Positions 16,207 through 29,223 of a stretch of 64,000 nt of DNA are shown here, one piece after another. A program made the translations under genes and the position numbers. The notes under the pieces are model-generated. The model saw nothing but the letters and a program-made list of their open reading frames with translations, was not told the origin of the DNA and searched no databases. Source of the DNA: Vermamoeba vermiformis (lineage: Eukaryota > Tubulinea > Echinamoebida); contig JBEWZL010000126.1 of NCBI GenBank assembly GCA_045837725.1, positions 390,623 to 454,622 on the forward strand. Direction: 5' to 3'. How positions within the stretch are numbered: the stretch's first letter is position 1; every line of letters begins with the position of its first letter.

Positions 16207-17409
16207 ATGCTCCACACAATCATCACACATACGAGTGCAGTAAAGCAAAGAGTATTCGCTGCTTCATTGTCCAAGCGCACTATATGTATGATTACAACTA
16301 CTCGTAGTAAACCCCCTTGCAGTTCGTTTGCAAAAGTGGGTTTGTTCGGACGCACGAAACAATCTGCGGTTAATATGGTACAAAATTATTCTTCGAAATT
16401 ATGGCACGCTAGCAGGGCTTATGCAAGTAAGTCGCAAAATAAGCATTAAAACCATTTTCGTTAACGAAACAAAAATTAGCTGCAAATGACTCCAATCAGC
16501 GACGTAAATTCGAGCACGTGGGTAAGATCCATATTCCACGACCTCGCAGTAGTTCTTCTGGACACGACGCTTGTTTCAGTTCAACCGATCAATCAGTGTT
16601 GGGTGTGTTCGGAGGTAAAAATACATTTAAATTTAATAATCATTGTTTTGTTTGCACCAACTTACAACTCTCTTTAGCGACACACGATAAAGATAACAAA
16701 TCTATGCGTAAAGTTGTCACAAATGCGAAACGAGAAGCGGACAACATTGGTACTACAGATCCGTCAAAGATTATTCAAGCCGCGGTGTCTGGTTTGACTA
16801 TAAGTGATTGTCAATGGTACGATATGATTACAAGGTAATGTTACTGATGCTGTATTAGCACAGCATGCATTGCTGTATTGAAAGGCAACACCATTTGCAC
16901 TTCGAATGTTGGAGACGCGGGACTGTTGGTCTTCAGACCGTCCAACAAACAAGTAAGCTGTTGTAATTCTTCTTATTATGCCAGCTTATTAACATTACTA
17001 TAGATTTTGTTCCGCTCGGTTACCGAAAACCAAAACTTAAGAATTCCATCAGATAAGGAAGCTATATCGACTGCAGATGTTCAGTATGCAATATCTTATC
17101 ATAGTATAATTAATCTTCATCATGCCGAACAGGATCAAAGTGTTGGAGGGTGACGTCGTTCTACTGGCCTCTAACAGCGTGTTCAACAACTTGAAAGACC
17201 AGCTATTGGTCAGCTGCGCCAGCGAGGTGTTATCCACCGGCATTGGCACTGATGAGAGTTTGGCACAAAATATTGCCAATAGGGTGGCTTCTCAAGTTAC
17301 TAGCGAACTATACAGCGCTTATGCTAGTTTTAAACTTGAAAGGCGGTATGACGTTACACTGGTGGTCGGCATTGTAGGAAAAACAGAAAAAGACGATACA
17401 AAAAAATAG
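16207..17409 (+). CDS. PTC7-family PP2C-like protein, probably inactive
   Basis: Exons 16207-16426, 16480-16614, 16678-16816, 16859-16952, 17004-17083 and 17133-17409 join in phase (314 aa). The N-terminus is basic and Ser/Thr-rich, like a mitochondrial presequence; a start at 16288 is also possible. The core follows PTC7/SpoIIE-type PP2C order: GHDACF, SVLGVF, STACIAVL or CTACIAVL, NVGDAG, VLEGDVVLLAS, YDVTLVV. Key metal-ligand motifs are altered. VADG is replaced by VFGA, and the ATDG..DN element reads ASNS..NN. GD in the middle motif is kept. This points to a pseudophosphatase, perhaps a mitochondrial regulator. The junction at 16817-16858 is the least certain: a later donor would keep STACIA but would need a 24-nt intron. 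Confidence 0.72.
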
Positions 17410-17511
17410 AATAGACTACATAATATTGATGTAACAATTAGTCAATCCTTTTGAATCCCGTTGAAAGGAAATTAAAATGCATAAATAAATTATTGAACTT
17501 ACGGCGCACTT

Positions 17512-20103
17512 TTACTTGACTTGCAATGCAATGGTTTTGTATAAAGCCATATCATTGGAGACAGTATCTAACGTATACATCATGCGATAGTCAGCTGGCT
17601 CGAAAACAAACTAAAAAAATGGCGTTAGTCAAATCCGTTAAAATAACCCAAAATGATGCTCTCTAATTACCTCAGCGGGGTATTTGCCGTTAAGATTATC
17701 CCAAGGATATTGCTCCCATAATGCCCAACGAAGTACGGCGCTGAAACAAAACGATCAGATCGCATCCAAGTTAAAAATACCTAAAAAATTTGTACGTACT
17801 TTGTAGGGAACTGTTGAGGGGCATAAGGGCTGTCCATAAGATTTAAGAGCTTCATTTCTTCTAGCAAGTATTGCAATTCATAGACCAAGCCACCAATAAA
17901 ACTTGCGACCTGATCGCCGATCAGAAAAATCTTAAGAATGGAAGTGCTCTTACCATTTGTGGTCTATTGGCAATACCACCAACTACTACAATGCGTCCTT
18001 GATTGGTTTCTTGAATATTTCGAGCCGTCAACGCGCATGCGCTACCGCAAGTTCTGAATTCGAAGAAAACGTTAGTATTTCCAACTTGACCTTATTCTAA
18101 TTATTCAATATTACCCGTCGGTAAGTACTATAACATTGGCGGGATTGAAGACGAAGCTCGAGTCGAAAGGAGGCACATCCAACATGGAGCAGTCATCTTG
18201 CAGCTTGTTTGAGTACTTTGAAGCTGAATTACCGCGGAAATAAGTATTTCCAGGTAATATCCAGCCTATTGAATATTATATTAAGTCATTTGCGCTTATT
18301 TTTGAAGCTTTGGATCTTACTCAGATCTTGGTATTGAGCACCAGTGTTGTAGTCGAAGTACTTCCAAGGAGAGAAAATAGAATAGACATCTCTAGGCAAT
18401 TTAGCAGCATTTTGAGCGAGAGCGAGAGTCAAGTTCGAGTGAATGAGATCGAACACTGGATGTTGCGGGTATTGCAGTGATTCGGGGAACATTAAGCGCA
18501 AGAATTGCATCGCTAAACATACGTAACCACCACCATTGCCTCTATAATAGTAATATTATATAAGCTTTTAATTTGAAAGGCATTGACAGAAATAAAATAT
18601 TTGTTGAAATTTAAAAATCGTCTAAATTACTTGTAATATTGAATATCATTATATTAAAACTAATGCATACCTAAAGTCCAAGATGAGCTGCTTCAATTTC
18701 AATTGATTAGCCAAGACTAAAGAGCGTTGCAGATCGAACAAAAATTGAGGCTCGCTTTGCAAATCGTCGTTGGTGTCCAATCCGTATTTCTCAGGCATAA
18801 AGCTGTTGATTTTCATCGCTGCTACACCATTACCAACATTAAATAGCGAAATATTCTCGCCTTGATAGATCGGTTTTTGAGATGCAGATGCGCGTTTTTG
18901 TTTTTGCGGTAAGTGATAGCTCTTGTCATCAAACAATTGTGCCTTAACATATTCAGTCTCTTCTAATATCGTAGAAGGTGAATCAACGTAAGGAATGCTG
19001 CCGTTGCGAATAGATCTGTCGCCAGTAAAACAAGCTTGATAAATGTCTGCGACATTTCTCAGTGCTGTGGCTTGCCACTTAAGAGTGACGGTGTTACTAT
19101 AATAGATATTAACAATATAGTACTCGCGTTGAAGTATTTTGAGCGGATCTTACGTAACGCCAGTTCCATAATCGTGAAGTTCGAATGTTTCAGCTTCTTG
19201 CGATGGAATTCCATATGTGCCTTGAGAACGCGTGGTATAAAGTGATTTTATGGCGTAATTGAATCTATTTAACGAAATTAGAGGAATTGAGATCGCATGC
19301 GTACTCGATCTGACTTACCTGCTGCCCAAATCAAGCGAGAACGGAGCATTAGTATCCGCAAAATTAATAAGATATGTCACTGCATTTTGATTATTGATTT
19401 TGTTGATTCTTTTGCCCACAAGAGTCTGATCGTACTTGGCGCTAATAATAACGATTTCTTGGCTCGAAGTTGACTCGTTAAATATAGATGCAATTTGGAA
19501 CGGCAAGAAGAATGAGAATGAACTGTAACAACCTGGCTTGCGGTACTGTGAAAGTGACAGCGTCAGATCTACTATCAAAAGTCGAAAGAACTTTCAAAAT
19601 TAATTTCCAGAGCACAATATTGCTTCGTAATAATATTTGCTCGTGTATTAACCATGTTTCAATTATTAACAGCTTACTTGAGTGTGCGGATCGTTCAGAC
19701 TAAGAAAGAAAAAAAAATATTAAGGATTGACAAGCTTATTTTGAATATCTTACGTGGTTAAAAAGCTGGCCAATGCTTGTTGAAATTCGTAATCGGTTTT
19801 GAAATCATTTCTAGCGTTGATCTTGCTCAATCCACCGAAAATATCTACGTGCAACGGTAACCACTGTGGATCAGGGCTGTTGGCTGCTATGTCTCTAAAC
19901 ACGTACATTTGAAGTGCTTTTTGCACGGTGTCCATAGTTTGGGCTTTAATTGAGGCATTGTAAGGAATGGACAACATGCACGTTGCCATCTGGCCATAAG
20001 GAATGATATCTCCCTTGGTAAACGAGCATTTCTGCTGCGCCAGTGATATATTAAATATAGTAAATATAAATAAAGCTACAGAAAGGACTCTTGTTGACTT
20101 CAT
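17512..20103 (-). CDS. Secreted S41-family peptidase (ustP-like)
   Basis: Eleven exons (minus) join in phase: 19754-20103, 19678-19699, 19319-19545, 19154-19264, 18671-19096, 18321-18541, 18115-18265, 17954-18053, 17800-17909, 17671-17740 and 17512-17610 (628 aa). A signal peptide (VLSVALFIFTIFNISLAQ) is clear. Family landmarks follow: LNDPHTQYRKPGCYS near residue 120, LILDFRGNGGGY near 390, and VIVLTDGTCGSACALTARNI near 520, where the Ser after Gly is the expected nucleophile. S41 peptidases cut C-terminal or unfolded protein ends; this secreted branch is known from Dictyostelium ustP and fungi. One exon is only 22 nt. The gene shares a 118 bp divergent promoter with WDR7. Confidence 0.88.
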
Positions 20104-20221
20104 TTTGAAATCTAACGAATAAAATAAAAAATTTGTTTGATCTTTTTTCGTCCGCGCAAAAGTTGCATAGGCACCATATTTGGCCTTATAAATAGCTTGT
20201 ATATATTATATAGACGATTAA
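20104..20221. promoter_or_regulatory. Short divergent promoter between S41 peptidase and WDR7
   Basis: The two start codons are 118 bp apart on opposite strands, so both promoters must lie here or overlap. An AT-rich run with TATATA-like words lies near 20200-20212. Confidence 0.45.
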
Positions 20222-23200
20222 ATGTCGAATTTAATCGTTCCTACATTTATTTGGCACGGGGCTCCAAGTCATCGGATCACCAGCGCTGCTTTTTCACCGA
20301 ATAGAACCCGATTATATACTGGATCTGATAACGGGCATATTTGTGTTTGGTCTATTGATAGTAAGGTATGCATCAGAATTTATGGATTATTTTGAAAATA
20401 AAAATTACGAAAATGGAATTTTCTGTAACGGAATCTGCTTGTATATGCAAATTTTTTCGTGCATATAATATTAAATATAGCCGTCATAATATTATTGCTA
20501 CGTAGAGTCGCTATTACTTCAATTTACATTTTTTTTTAATTTGCTTGATCTGCTTACGTGTTGCAATCTCCTGCGTCAATAATCCTTTTCTATTTATGCC
20601 TATTTACGATTAAATATTTATTATGGTGCTTACATATATGCAATTATAGGACTCGTCATTGGAGCCGATTTTGGTATTATTTAGCAATGAAGAGTCTCCA
20701 ATCACGGGAATTTGCTGCGTAAATTATGAATGGAAAGAGTCAATAGTAACAGGTATTATTATAGTCCTATTTGATTTATTTCAACGAAGTTTCAAGAACG
20801 GATCTTAGATCAATTTTCTATTGAGTGTATTATCGCTACATATTAATGGCCCTATTTTTTTAGTATCACTCGATGGTACATTATCAATATGGTCTCAAAC
20901 TGATGGTCAATGTCTCGCGAGCAGATCCAGAGGTAAATTTTAATATTTGAAAATAATAATGCCTATTAATAATTAAATTTATAGTATTTAAATGCTCGCC
21001 AAAAATGATCCGATTATTGCCCGATCAAACCCACGTGGCAGTGAGTGGATTGAGTGCTGACATTGAGGTGCTGGATCTCAATTCATTAAAGGTACGGCGG
21101 TATCATAGCCTTATATATAATATCATATCATGCTCATAATACCACCTAGATTACACATCGCAGCACAGACGCAGAAGATTGGATCAAATGTCTCGACATT
21201 GGAAAATTGGGCGGCATTGAAAGTACGTCGTACAATTCCAAAAAAATTTCCGAATGACATCGCACCATAATATTATTATAATATAATACGCGTTATATAC
21301 TACTATCACATTCAGTTACATATAACAATCATGAAAGGACTGCATTAATTATTAATTTTTTCGCGTGTTCGCAGTTATGTGGAGTCTGAGCATTCGCGGC
21401 ACACTGCGCTATTGGCCGATTGAAGACGAATACAAAAACAACACTGCGAGTTTTGACCGCGACAAACCAGATTCCATGCCCATTCAAACGATTGTACTTG
21501 ACATTCCTGACCCCGTGCACGCGTGCATGTCACCGAATAATCAGACGCTAGTCATTGTAACTAATAGTGAATGGCGGGTACGTGTTATATTTATAATCGT
21601 GGCTATCAATCAATCATATATAACATCACTTAAATTGCAAAAACATATGAGATCCAGATCCGTGAAAAAAATATTTAAAAATTAAAATATTCTCAACTAC
21701 ACATCTTAATTGCAATACTAACGTATATATATTATTAGCTACTTACAGCCAATGGTTCAAATTTGTTGATGAAAGTTGCTGCCCCAGATGCGAGTGGTTG
21801 CAACTACGCCCATTACGTCGACAACACAACGATTGTAGTGTGGACTAAGGTACGGTTATTATTAATGATATAATATAGCCGAGTCCTATATTAACTTCCA
21901 CCTATTAGCGAGGCTATGGCTATGTATATAAATTACCCATCACCGCCAGTACTTCGCTCAACAAAAGCACCGAATTGTAAGTGTGAAAAAAATCCATCCT
22001 TTTCTAGTAAATATTAACGTCGTATTTATGATATTTATATATAGGGTGCCTAGTGAAGATGTTTTGCCGCAATCAGTGCTGTCGTTCGATTCAGATCCGG
22101 AAGATATTGTCAGCCTGTTATTGAATGACTTTGTGTTCGCAGCAAGTCACCAGTCCATTGCTGTCTGTTCAGAGGACGGTAAGCGCGGAACAATTTTCCA
22201 TATTTGGCAATCAGAATAATTAACCTGACTAATCCAACAGGCTTCGTAAAAATTTGGAAAATCAGTCCAGATTCATTGCCGAAGTCTTTGAATCCAGTAA
22301 TGGGTACGTATTGATTATATATGAATACTTAATATAGTAATTGAGTCCTAACCTATTTTTAGAATCGTGTTTTGAGGACGGATGGGACGTAGTTGATTAC
22401 GACAAAAAAGTGACTGCTAGTCTCGTGATTGAACAGCCGTTGACTTTGATTACCGGATATGGTAAGTACTTTCCATATCAGGAAAAATTTTAATTCCGAT
22501 AAAAAGACCGCTAACAGTATTAAAAATAGAGGATGGATCGATATCGATCAGCAAACTGCCCTATGACACCACGCCTAGTGTGTGGAAAGGTCACGCGGAA
22601 AAAATTAACTGTTTGATGGTGATGAAACACGAGGGCGAGGACTTTTTACTGAGCGGATCTGACGACGGATACATTAAGACGTGGGATATGAAGTACGTAA
22701 TCTTTAAAATAATTCATACCGTTACTAGTGCTCATATTGCAATATTTTCTAGGAAAAAGAAGCTCGTTCATCGCCTGAGCAATCAAAGTGGACCTATTTT
22801 GCAATTATTTAGGCCACAAGAATTACCGAGTGGTCCTAAATGGAAAAATAGATTTATGTCGCTTAGTCTTGACACTACAATAGCTCTATATCGATTTGAA
22901 TCCGTGCCTCAGTGGTAAGTTGTAGTTTCGTAACGGATACGCTTTTGGTCAAACTTTGGTCAAACACCAAAAATAATCGGTCCAAAAGGCGTTAATTTCC
23001 TTAGAAATAATTTTAAAGTGACCTTCTATAGCATTACATATCCTTAATAATAATAATGATAATTTCCTAATTTTTCTATAATTTTAGTATTCATGTCTTT
23101 GGCAAACACTCCGCGCAAATTAAAGAAGTGCGATGGCAACCAGACCAAGACTATTTGCTAGTTCAATCAATGGACGACGCATTTTCAATTTGGGACATGA

Positions 23201-25809
23201 CGAGCGGTGGTCTCGAGAATTGTCTCTACGGCAAGCGAGGCCGCGACATTTTCTTCGCTGGCAAAATGTTGTCCAAAGAAGACATTCAGTTCCAAATGCG
23301 CTCCGTGTCCAAACAACCATTTTCAAGGGTTACTTTGCATATTCCTAAAGGTACGGCCTAGATTCAAAAATAGCGGATCCAAACTAATAATATTTCATTA
23401 TAGAGGCCCCAGTTCAAGCGATTATTTTGAACGTCAAACAATTGTCGTTCACGCTATATAATATATTTAAAAATCGACTTGAACAGACTGAAGGTCACTC
23501 TGTGTAAGTAATTCCGGTGGTGTTTCGAAACGAACCAATGGACTAACATTGCCTTTTTAGGAAGGAGATTGACAATGATGAATTGAAGTGGACTCATCCC
23601 GAGTACAAAGTATTTACGTAAGTCAATAAGAAATGAAGTTGAGAGCCTTGGTTGACATTAACTTTGCAGATATTTTATTCCGTGGGGCATGGACGAAGAT
23701 TTAGATCGACAAATCAGATCGGAATTGTTCTTGAAACCTCCTTCACCTGATGTTTGCTTTGGCATCATGGGGTAAGTTTTAAAAAAAAAATGACACGTGT
23801 CAAATTCAATTTTTTCACGGTGTTAACTTCGCGTGTCAGTGCTGGTGGCAAAATGTCAGTGTTGGTGCCAAAATCAATGCGCGGCGTCATTACAAAAGCT
23901 CCGCCATCAGCCAATGACTCGATTGCTTCTCAATCGTCCAATCAAATCTTGAACTTGTCACGTGCCAGACTCGAACGTGAAAAAATGGCCAAATCGAGTC
24001 TAGCGAAGGACACTAAAAAGGCAAACCCTCAATTAGGAAGTTTTGGTACTGTTCAAGTGCTGAATGCTGTCAGCAGTCGTAAAAACGGACAGTGGACGAC
24101 GAGTGACACGATGACAGCCATGTTGACACTCGCTTCCGTGTCACTTTCCAAGAGTCTCTTATTCTTAGACAGTAAGTCTAAATATGGCAATATGATCTAC
24201 CCGGCACCTACTAACGACCTATTTATAGACAATAAGAATGTGTGCAGTCAGTTGTTGTCTTATTACTGCGCTTTGTTGCCGGATCGCGTTGAACATTACT
24301 TGGATCCGTCACTTTCGTATCTTGCACGATTCTGGCAGGACCCTATGGGTAAGCATAGGCATCATACATAACTATTATATATTGTATTAACCATTCTTTC
24401 AGAGGACATTATGCAGTCAGCCAGATCCATTCTGCTGTCAGTCGTAGATCGATTGCCCTTGAGCACGCGAAGAGATCTCGCGCAATCTTGGTCGCTGATG
24501 CGTAAGTACTGCAATCAGCCGTTATTTTAATTCAAATAACTCATCTATTGCCGTGCAGTCCAATCAGCCGATGCCACGAACAAATCGAAGCCCTTGGCTA
24601 TTCTCGTATTGGCCATTCTAGCTTGTGAACGTGCAGATTCGTTAACACCCGAGTACGCGACATTATAACTGAGCGCATATATTGCACAATACTAACGACT
24701 CGTTGACACAGAATTGCCGCACAAGTCGCATTCGAGTTGGTCGATTTATTGTCCCAAGACAACGTGCAAGCGAACAAATTGAACGTCACAACTGTCGAAC
24801 TGCTTGGAAAGGGTTACGAGACATGGGCTCCTCGTAAGTATCTGAGATTAGAAAAGTGGATCTTACATCTCGGTGAAATATTTGTTATGGATCTTAATAC
24901 TTTTATTCTTATAGATATTAAGGACGTCGAAGGAGTCATTGAAAAGCTGTTCAAATTGTCACTGAAAAACGAGCCACAAAATCTGGCAACAACAGCGCAC
25001 CACACACTGATGCTGATCGGTGCCAAAGACCCCAAGATGTTGATTTCAGTGATTGGTCAACGCTTTTCACTCAGTCAAGACTCGTTGAGCTCTGCTACAC
25101 AACTTGACCCTCGCGAGCACGCGCACGCCTTGTTGACCATTCAAGCACTCATCAAAAAAGCACCGTACGCGATCTACCCGCACTTGTCACTGCTCGTCGA
25201 GTCATTGGTCCGCTCACTCGATCCACACGTGCCACACTTGCGCGAGGCCTGTTTGAAGCCTGCCACAGCCCTGGTCCATGATCTTTGTCGCAGGTAAAAT
25301 ATTCCGTGAAAAAATTGAAAATATCTTTTGTGCTGACTGACGCGTCAATGATTAGGTTCCCATCAATTACGTTCGATCAAGCGGCGCAGAGACTGGCCAC
25401 AGGCACTAACAGCAAAATCTTCGTGTACGATTTGACATCAGCGACACGGTGGCACGTGCTCGAAGGTCACAAGTCCAATGTCATTGCGATCGCGTTCAGT
25501 GAAAACGGAAAAAGTTTGGCAAGTTACTCGCCTGACGACGGCGAGGTCAAGTTGTGGAAGATGGGCTCGACTATTTTTGGCATCTTAGGCGGCAATCCTC
25601 ATTGTTACAAGACAATCAACGTATCGAAATTAGACAGTAAGTACCTCTGACATTACCATATTAGGCAATGCAATTCTGACACGTTGAATACAGAACCTTT
25701 GACGGTGCAAACGATCGTCGATTTGCAAGTGCGATTACAATGGTCGCAAAAAATGTTCCTATTGACACGAACTTGGGAAAAAGATCCGCACACGAAAATT
25801 GAAGCGTAG
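20222..25809 (+). CDS. WDR7: WDR7 / rabconnectin-3 beta WD40-HEAT protein
   Basis: Twenty-five exons join in phase from 20222-20365 to 25694-25809 (1187 aa). The N-terminal propeller begins NLIVPTFIWHGAPSHRI, the WDR7 opening. Other WDR7 hallmarks are DWIKCLDIGKLGGIE with MWSLSIRGTLRYW, EVRWQPDQDYLLVQSMDD, and VHVFGK-type strands. A helical middle part (DVEGVIEKLFKLS, HEAT-like) follows, and a C-terminal WD pair (RFPSITFDQAAQRLATGT, VIAIAFSENGKSLASYSP). WDR7 partners DMXL (rabconnectin-3 alpha) to assemble and regulate the V-ATPase on endosomes and lysosomes. The protein is somewhat shorter than the animal form. Introns 24172-24228 and 24834-24914 are multiples of three without stops. Recognition is from family memory and is strong at both ends. 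Confidence 0.88.
23791..23802. repeat. Intronic palindrome TGACACGTGTCA, copy 2
   Basis: Perfect copy inside WDR7 intron 23772-23839, 19 nt after the donor. Confidence 0.9.
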
Positions 25810-26068
25810 TAGATCCGAAAAAAAATTCAATAAAGCAAAACTGCAACTTTTAATTGATTGATTATTCTTCAATTTACCTTTTATAGCCTGTTATGTTGGA
25901 GTATAATACATCTGGCAGGTACCTCTTCATATTTAATTAATAGTCAGTTTTTTAAAGTGAGTGACGAATGACAGCACGGGACTTGGTGACACACTTTGAA
26001 CCTGGAATTATGAAAGAATACGCCCCCATCACCACAACACTTGCATTAGTTCCTTTTTAAAGATTTTG

Positions 26069-27124
26069 ATGCCAGGTAGGTCTGATTTTTCAAACGAGCC
26101 GAATCCCAAAAGGGCGATCGCAAAACAAAAACACTAAAATGATTATTACGTAGTATTTCAATTGAGATACCTTGTTGTCGATTAATCATGCTTGCTAAAA
26201 TTAACTGCATAATTTTAAATAATTAAAATTACGAGTACTACGCTTTTAATACTATTTATTATGATTAATTAATCATTATTAATTCAGTATCTTACCTATG
26301 ATCTCCAATCACTATAATAACCAATCGTTTCAGATCGAGTTACCAAAACGGTGGCGGTTGTTGCTATAACTCTTCTATTATCAACTGCCACGTGTCTTGC
26401 TCAAACATACGAAGGTGTTTGTGCCGAGCTTGAAATAGACGATACATTTTGCGAAGGGCACACTGCAAACTTTCCGAAAAGGGCTTGTACATATACCCCC
26501 TGGCTGAATTTAACTTCTTCCACCCTTTGCAACCCGACAGTTTATGGCATTTGGAAAGATTATTGTCCTAATCAAAACGTCAATGCATCCCAATTTTGTG
26601 AGGGAACAGCGTACTATGGGCCATTCCCTCCGATGCTCAACCGACCTTGCCTCGCACTCACCCCTTGCAAAACTAACGCAGATTGCACTATCATTATTGT
26701 ACCAGCTCCGAGCAATGCACCAGTGCCCGCCATCAAATCTTACTGCTACGACTGTTGCCTATTTTGCCACGATGATGCCAAGTGTCAAGAGTTGCCAATG
26801 TACGCTAACAGTACTAACATTACGGACTGCTGGCCCTGCTTTACGACACCAGAACCAATCGCATCCGACATTCAACCTAGTGATAATGCACAAGGGCCCT
26901 TCGCATCCAACGTTCCTCGTCAACAAAGTGCTAATGACAATGCTCCAGATGGCTTCAAAATGAGTCCGTGGATGTACGTTGCCATTGCCAGTGCAATCGT
27001 AGCACCATTAGTGCTGCTATTCGTGTTGTTGTTCCGACACAAGTGCACAAAAGACACGCCGCTTTCCAACTATGACAAACTGAACGAAGACACCTCCGTC
27101 AATATGATAGAAATTGAGGAATAA
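26069..27124 (+). CDS. Cys-rich type I membrane protein
   Basis: The main exon is 26334-27124. A 7-nt coding first exon 26069-26075 (ATGCCAG, donor GTAGGT) joins it in phase and gives a classic signal peptide MPDRVTKTVAVVAITLLLST. This beats starting at an in-frame GTG. Total 265 aa. The ectodomain has about 22 Cys and N-glycosylation sites (NLTSS, NVNAS, NSTN). A Pro/Ser/Asp linker, a membrane helix (MYVAIASAIVAPLVLLFVLL) and a short cytosolic tail with SNYDKL follow. It reads as a surface receptor or adhesion protein; no domain family is recognised. The first-exon model is the uncertain part. Confidence 0.72.
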
Positions 27125-27331
27125 AGAATATTATCACGTTGTACAATGATTCGTAGCTATAATCAGACGGAGTTACGAGCGAAAAAAAGTTGAATGACGA
27201 GTTGACACTCGACCACAAAGCAAAACTTGCCATAATAGCTGGAAAGTAGCCGCTGGGTTGCAGCCGCCCGTGTAACCTGGCAGACCTCTTCCTTGCTATG
27301 TTGCGCTCTGCAAAATGCACCAAACTTGTTT

Positions 27332-28785
27332 TTATTTGGCAATTTTAGTGAATTTTATCGTCTTGTCTCTGCTACCCGTCACAATCAACTTTTCGTTTGC
27401 CAATTCTATTATGACCTGTATGAAACATGTTAGATGGATGTTACCTTATAATCACCTTACCATTGAACTGATTGCGTCTTGATGAATTTTCTGTTCGTGC
27501 ACTAGACTCCAGTTCTGCACCGGTCCTTTTTTGGTATTTTCAGTGCCCGTCAAATTAAACACGCGCAGTGCTCCGTCACCACCGCCAGAAATAACTTGTT
27601 GCGCGTCATTGGCCAGCCACAGTGTTTTGACGACACTAATGTTCTGCAGCACGATCAGCGGTGTTTTGATCGCTTTGTCCGTGTCACTCGACCACAGCTT
27701 GATCGTCCTGTCTTTGCCACCTGTAGCTATAACTCCGTTCTAATACAACTCTTATCAGCACGTATAGTATATTAGTTCATATAGTAGCGAACTTACCTTG
27801 ACATCAACAGCCAAAACGTCGTTTGAATGTGCTTCGATGGTCTCAGTTGGCACGTCATTATCTACACGCCACTGTCGCACAGTGCTATCAATAGGCTATT
27901 AGTATATATTACTAGGCTAGTATTCATATTATATTCACCCGTCATCGGACACAGTGACAAAGTTGCGTTGATCCATTGGGTTCAAAGTGAGTGCGCGCAC
28001 GTGATCCGAATGTGACTTGTACGTCACTCTGTTCGTGACAGCGGCATCAACGACACCACTCTTATCATTCTTCTTAATGCCTAGTATACATTATATTAAT
28101 ATACAATAGTATAAAAATGTCTTCGTGTTGCTCACCAACGTTGTATTTGTACACGTTCTTGTCTTGACCGGTAAAAAATATCGTCACGTTCCAATGCTGA
28201 TCGTGTCCTTGCACTCGAATCTCATCGGCTATCATTTGAATGGCATTGATTGGCTGCGGCACTGGCACTGATAATAAGGGAAAATATTGAGGCGAAACGG
28301 ATGCACCTGAAAAATACTCCGTTAGACTTTCTATTCTCAGTTATTAACATAAGCCATTAAATATTGGTATTATAATTATAGTTATATAATCCTTACATCT
28401 TAATAAGAGTTGAATGTAACGTCCAAGCCCGCCAAGAGCGCATAGTGTCAGATCTTGTTTTCGCACGAGTGAAATGACGTGTAATGGCAAGTGATCGCGA
28501 CTAATCTCGAGTGTACTTAATAATTTCGGAGAATTGTTCGTAGGAGAGTCGTCTATTTGCATCTGATCGGATCTGGATCGCGAGTTAAAAATTCGAAATA
28601 ATTGTATAAGTATATTATCGTTATGAACCAATTTAATATAAGACTTTCAGCAGAAATTTTCGGTCTAATAAATTTTCTGAATTTACTTACGCTGTATTTT
28701 GATTATTGAACGCGATCTGCGAAGTATTTGCGACTCCAGTAACATCTGTAAACACTACTTCTAATGAATCTATCATAATAGACAT
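27332..28785 (-). CDS. WD40-repeat protein
   Basis: Seven exons (minus) join in phase: 28691-28785, 28397-28572, 28136-28306, 27939-28080, 27797-27884, 27461-27739 and 27332-27415 (344 aa). WD units are visible: HVRALTLNPMDQRNFVTVSD with DGTVRQW, HSNDVLAVDVKNGVIATGGKD with RTIKLW, QQVISGGGDGALRVF, EKLIVTGSRDKTIKF. The first 120 residues are less typical and may form divergent blades. At about seven blades it is a single propeller, so a scaffold role is likely. It is not RACK1 by sequence, and I do not assign an orthologue. Confidence 0.8.
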
Positions 28786-29223
28786 TATTAAGCAGCTTAG
28801 TAAGAATATTATAGTATTTGAGTTATACCCGGCGAAATCTGGAGTAGTCGCAGATCAGTTATCTCTTCAGGATGACTTATACTAAATATAGTAGTCATAA
28901 TTAATGTTGATTTATACAGTGGTTAATGAAACTACGAAGAACAAAAAAAAACAGAATGCTAGCAAAAATTGAAAATGAATTCGATTTATTTGTCTGGCGT
29001 TAATAACTTTATTGTTTACTTCAGAAACAGCTCTTACAAGAGTAAGTAATTGTCGACATATTTGAGTGGATAACCATCGAGTATTCAGCTTTTGCTGCTA
29101 GCCCTGTGTCATAATTAAAAATTCGAGCAGATCAAATGAATCAGATGTGCACTGTTTTTATTTTAATTAAGAACATCACTTGAGGCTAATATGGCTTCAC
29201 TCCCAGTGTAATGAAGTAAATTT
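28786..29223. other. Intergenic region between two minus-strand genes
   Basis: A 438 bp AT-rich gap that includes the promoter of the WD40 gene and the 3' end region of the F-box/LRR gene. No ORF or repeat stands out. Confidence 0.45.

Noticed and set aside
16835-16858. 24-nt intron that would give the PTC7-like motif STACIA
   Set aside because: All other introns in the window are 40 nt or longer; a 42-nt intron from the donor at 16817 fits better. Kept as an uncertainty.
27332-28785. RACK1 assignment for the 344-residue WD40 protein
   Set aside because: Size is similar, but the blade sequences do not match the strongly conserved RACK1 pattern.
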